DNA from: Chthoniobacter sp.
GTDB lineage: Bacteria > Verrucomicrobiota > Verrucomicrobiia > Chthoniobacterales > Chthoniobacteraceae
Assembly (NCBI GenBank): GCA_025352865.1
Contig: JANXSB010000705.1
Location: 1-6,653, forward strand
Direction: 5' to 3'
DNA: 6,653 nucleotides
Shown here: positions 6,185-6,653 of the stretch, piece by piece
Layout of the letters: each line of letters opens with the position of its first letter
Position numbering within the stretch: position 1 is the stretch's first letter
Program-made: the position numbers and the translations under genes
The notes under the pieces: model-generated
Told to the model about the DNA's origin: nothing
Seen by the model: the letters and a program-made list of their open reading frames with translations, nothing else
Databases searched by the model: none

Positions 6185-6653
6185 TCACTTCGCCGGTTCC
6201 AGCAGCTTCGCCGTTTCGCCCATGTAATCGGCGACGGTGAGGGCGTTCTTCGTTTTGTCATCGAAGCGCGGGATGAAGCGCTGGCTGCCGGCACCGGCGA
6301 GCGGGGCGAGGTGGGCGCTCATGTCGGTGTTCACGACCACGGCCTTGGTGCCTTTCCAGGTGCCGCCGAGCGCGCCTTCCTGGTCGGTGTATTTGCCGGT
6401 GCCGTCGGTGTGGTCGGCGATGAGCGGCCAGTTGGAATTGGAGGTCGAGTTCAGGCCGTCGATGTAGGCCCAGTGGTTCTCGCCGGGCGCGAGGATGTGC
6501 GCGGCGTCGCTGATGTCGTTGTCGGCGCTCGGGCCCGCTTTCGAGCCGCCGACGGCGAAGACTTTCTCATTGTCCACATAGGTCGGCACGAGGCTGCGGA
6601 AGACATCGTTCGAGGTCTTGATCTCCTCGCCGTAGCTGTTCTTTTTCGTCGGG
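6185..6653 (-). CDS. Pilin-like / type II secretion-like protein, C-terminal part (5' partial)
   Basis: The frame enters from the right edge and ends at the TGA at 6187-6185, giving 155 visible residues. An in-frame GTG at 6589 exists, but coherent sequence (NSYGEEIKTSNDVFRSLVP) continues upstream of it, so the real start is outside. The visible part resembles the globular C-terminal half of prepilin-like proteins common in Verrucomicrobiota and Planctomycetota. These typically read '..N..FR.LVP.YV..EK.F', then 'GEN.WAY..GL..TSN...PL', then 'G.W.G.KAVVV..D.S', and all of these patterns are present here. Such proteins normally have an N-terminal prepilin cleavage site and one membrane helix, which should lie beyond the edge. 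The last line of homology is pattern memory, so the assignment is moderate. It precedes the kinase gene on the same strand, separated by the hairpin repeat; a shared transcript is possible but unproven. Confidence 0.6.
   Translation of the reverse strand, partial: PTKKNSYGEEIKTSNDVFRSLVPTYVDNEKVFAVGGSKAGPSADNDISDAAHILAPGENHWAYIDGLNSTSNSNWPLIADHTDGTGKYTDQEGALGGTWKGTKAVVVNTDMSAHLAPLAGAGSQRFIPRFDDKTKNALTVADYMGETAKLLEPAK

Overview
The window is GC-rich and densely coding, and it looks like a chromosomal segment from a Verrucomicrobiota-like bacterium. That assignment is inference. It rests on a pilin-like exported protein of a type common in Verrucomicrobiota and Planctomycetota, a hairpin repeat built from ACGAAAGG-type units, a second palindromic repeat, and near absence of Shine-Dalgarno sequences. 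No rRNA, tRNA, CRISPR array or insertion sequence is visible.

Layout from left to right. Positions 1-1003 (minus) hold the membrane half of an SbmA/BacA/YddA-type ABC exporter that runs off the left edge. A 105-bp divergent intergenic region follows. Positions 1109-3265 (plus) encode a complete 718-residue GH57 glycoside hydrolase, probably acting on alpha-glucan. A large nested inverted repeat (3283-3407) fills the convergent gap to a minus-strand cluster. In transcription order (right to left) that cluster is: a pilin-like protein entering from the right edge (6653-6185), an ACGAAAGG hairpin repeat (6176-6095), a membrane histidine kinase (6053-4833), an OmpR/PhoB-type response regulator (4820-4134), a ribbon-helix-helix antitoxin (4081-3800) and a PIN-domain toxin (3796-3407).

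Working together: the kinase and regulator are 12 bp apart and form one two-component system with no visible clue to its signal or targets. The antitoxin and toxin are 3 bp apart and form a VapBC-like module, which seems to have its own promoter at the 3' end of the regulator gene. The ABC exporter and GH57 enzyme are divergent, and nothing shows that they are functionally linked.

I see no clearly new multi-gene system. The most useful observations are the two inverted repeats, a likely wrong start for the kinase if the longest frame is taken (it would translate the repeat), a TCCCCGC heptamer just before three start codons, and a promoter placement suggesting leaderless transcription of the toxin-antitoxin module.
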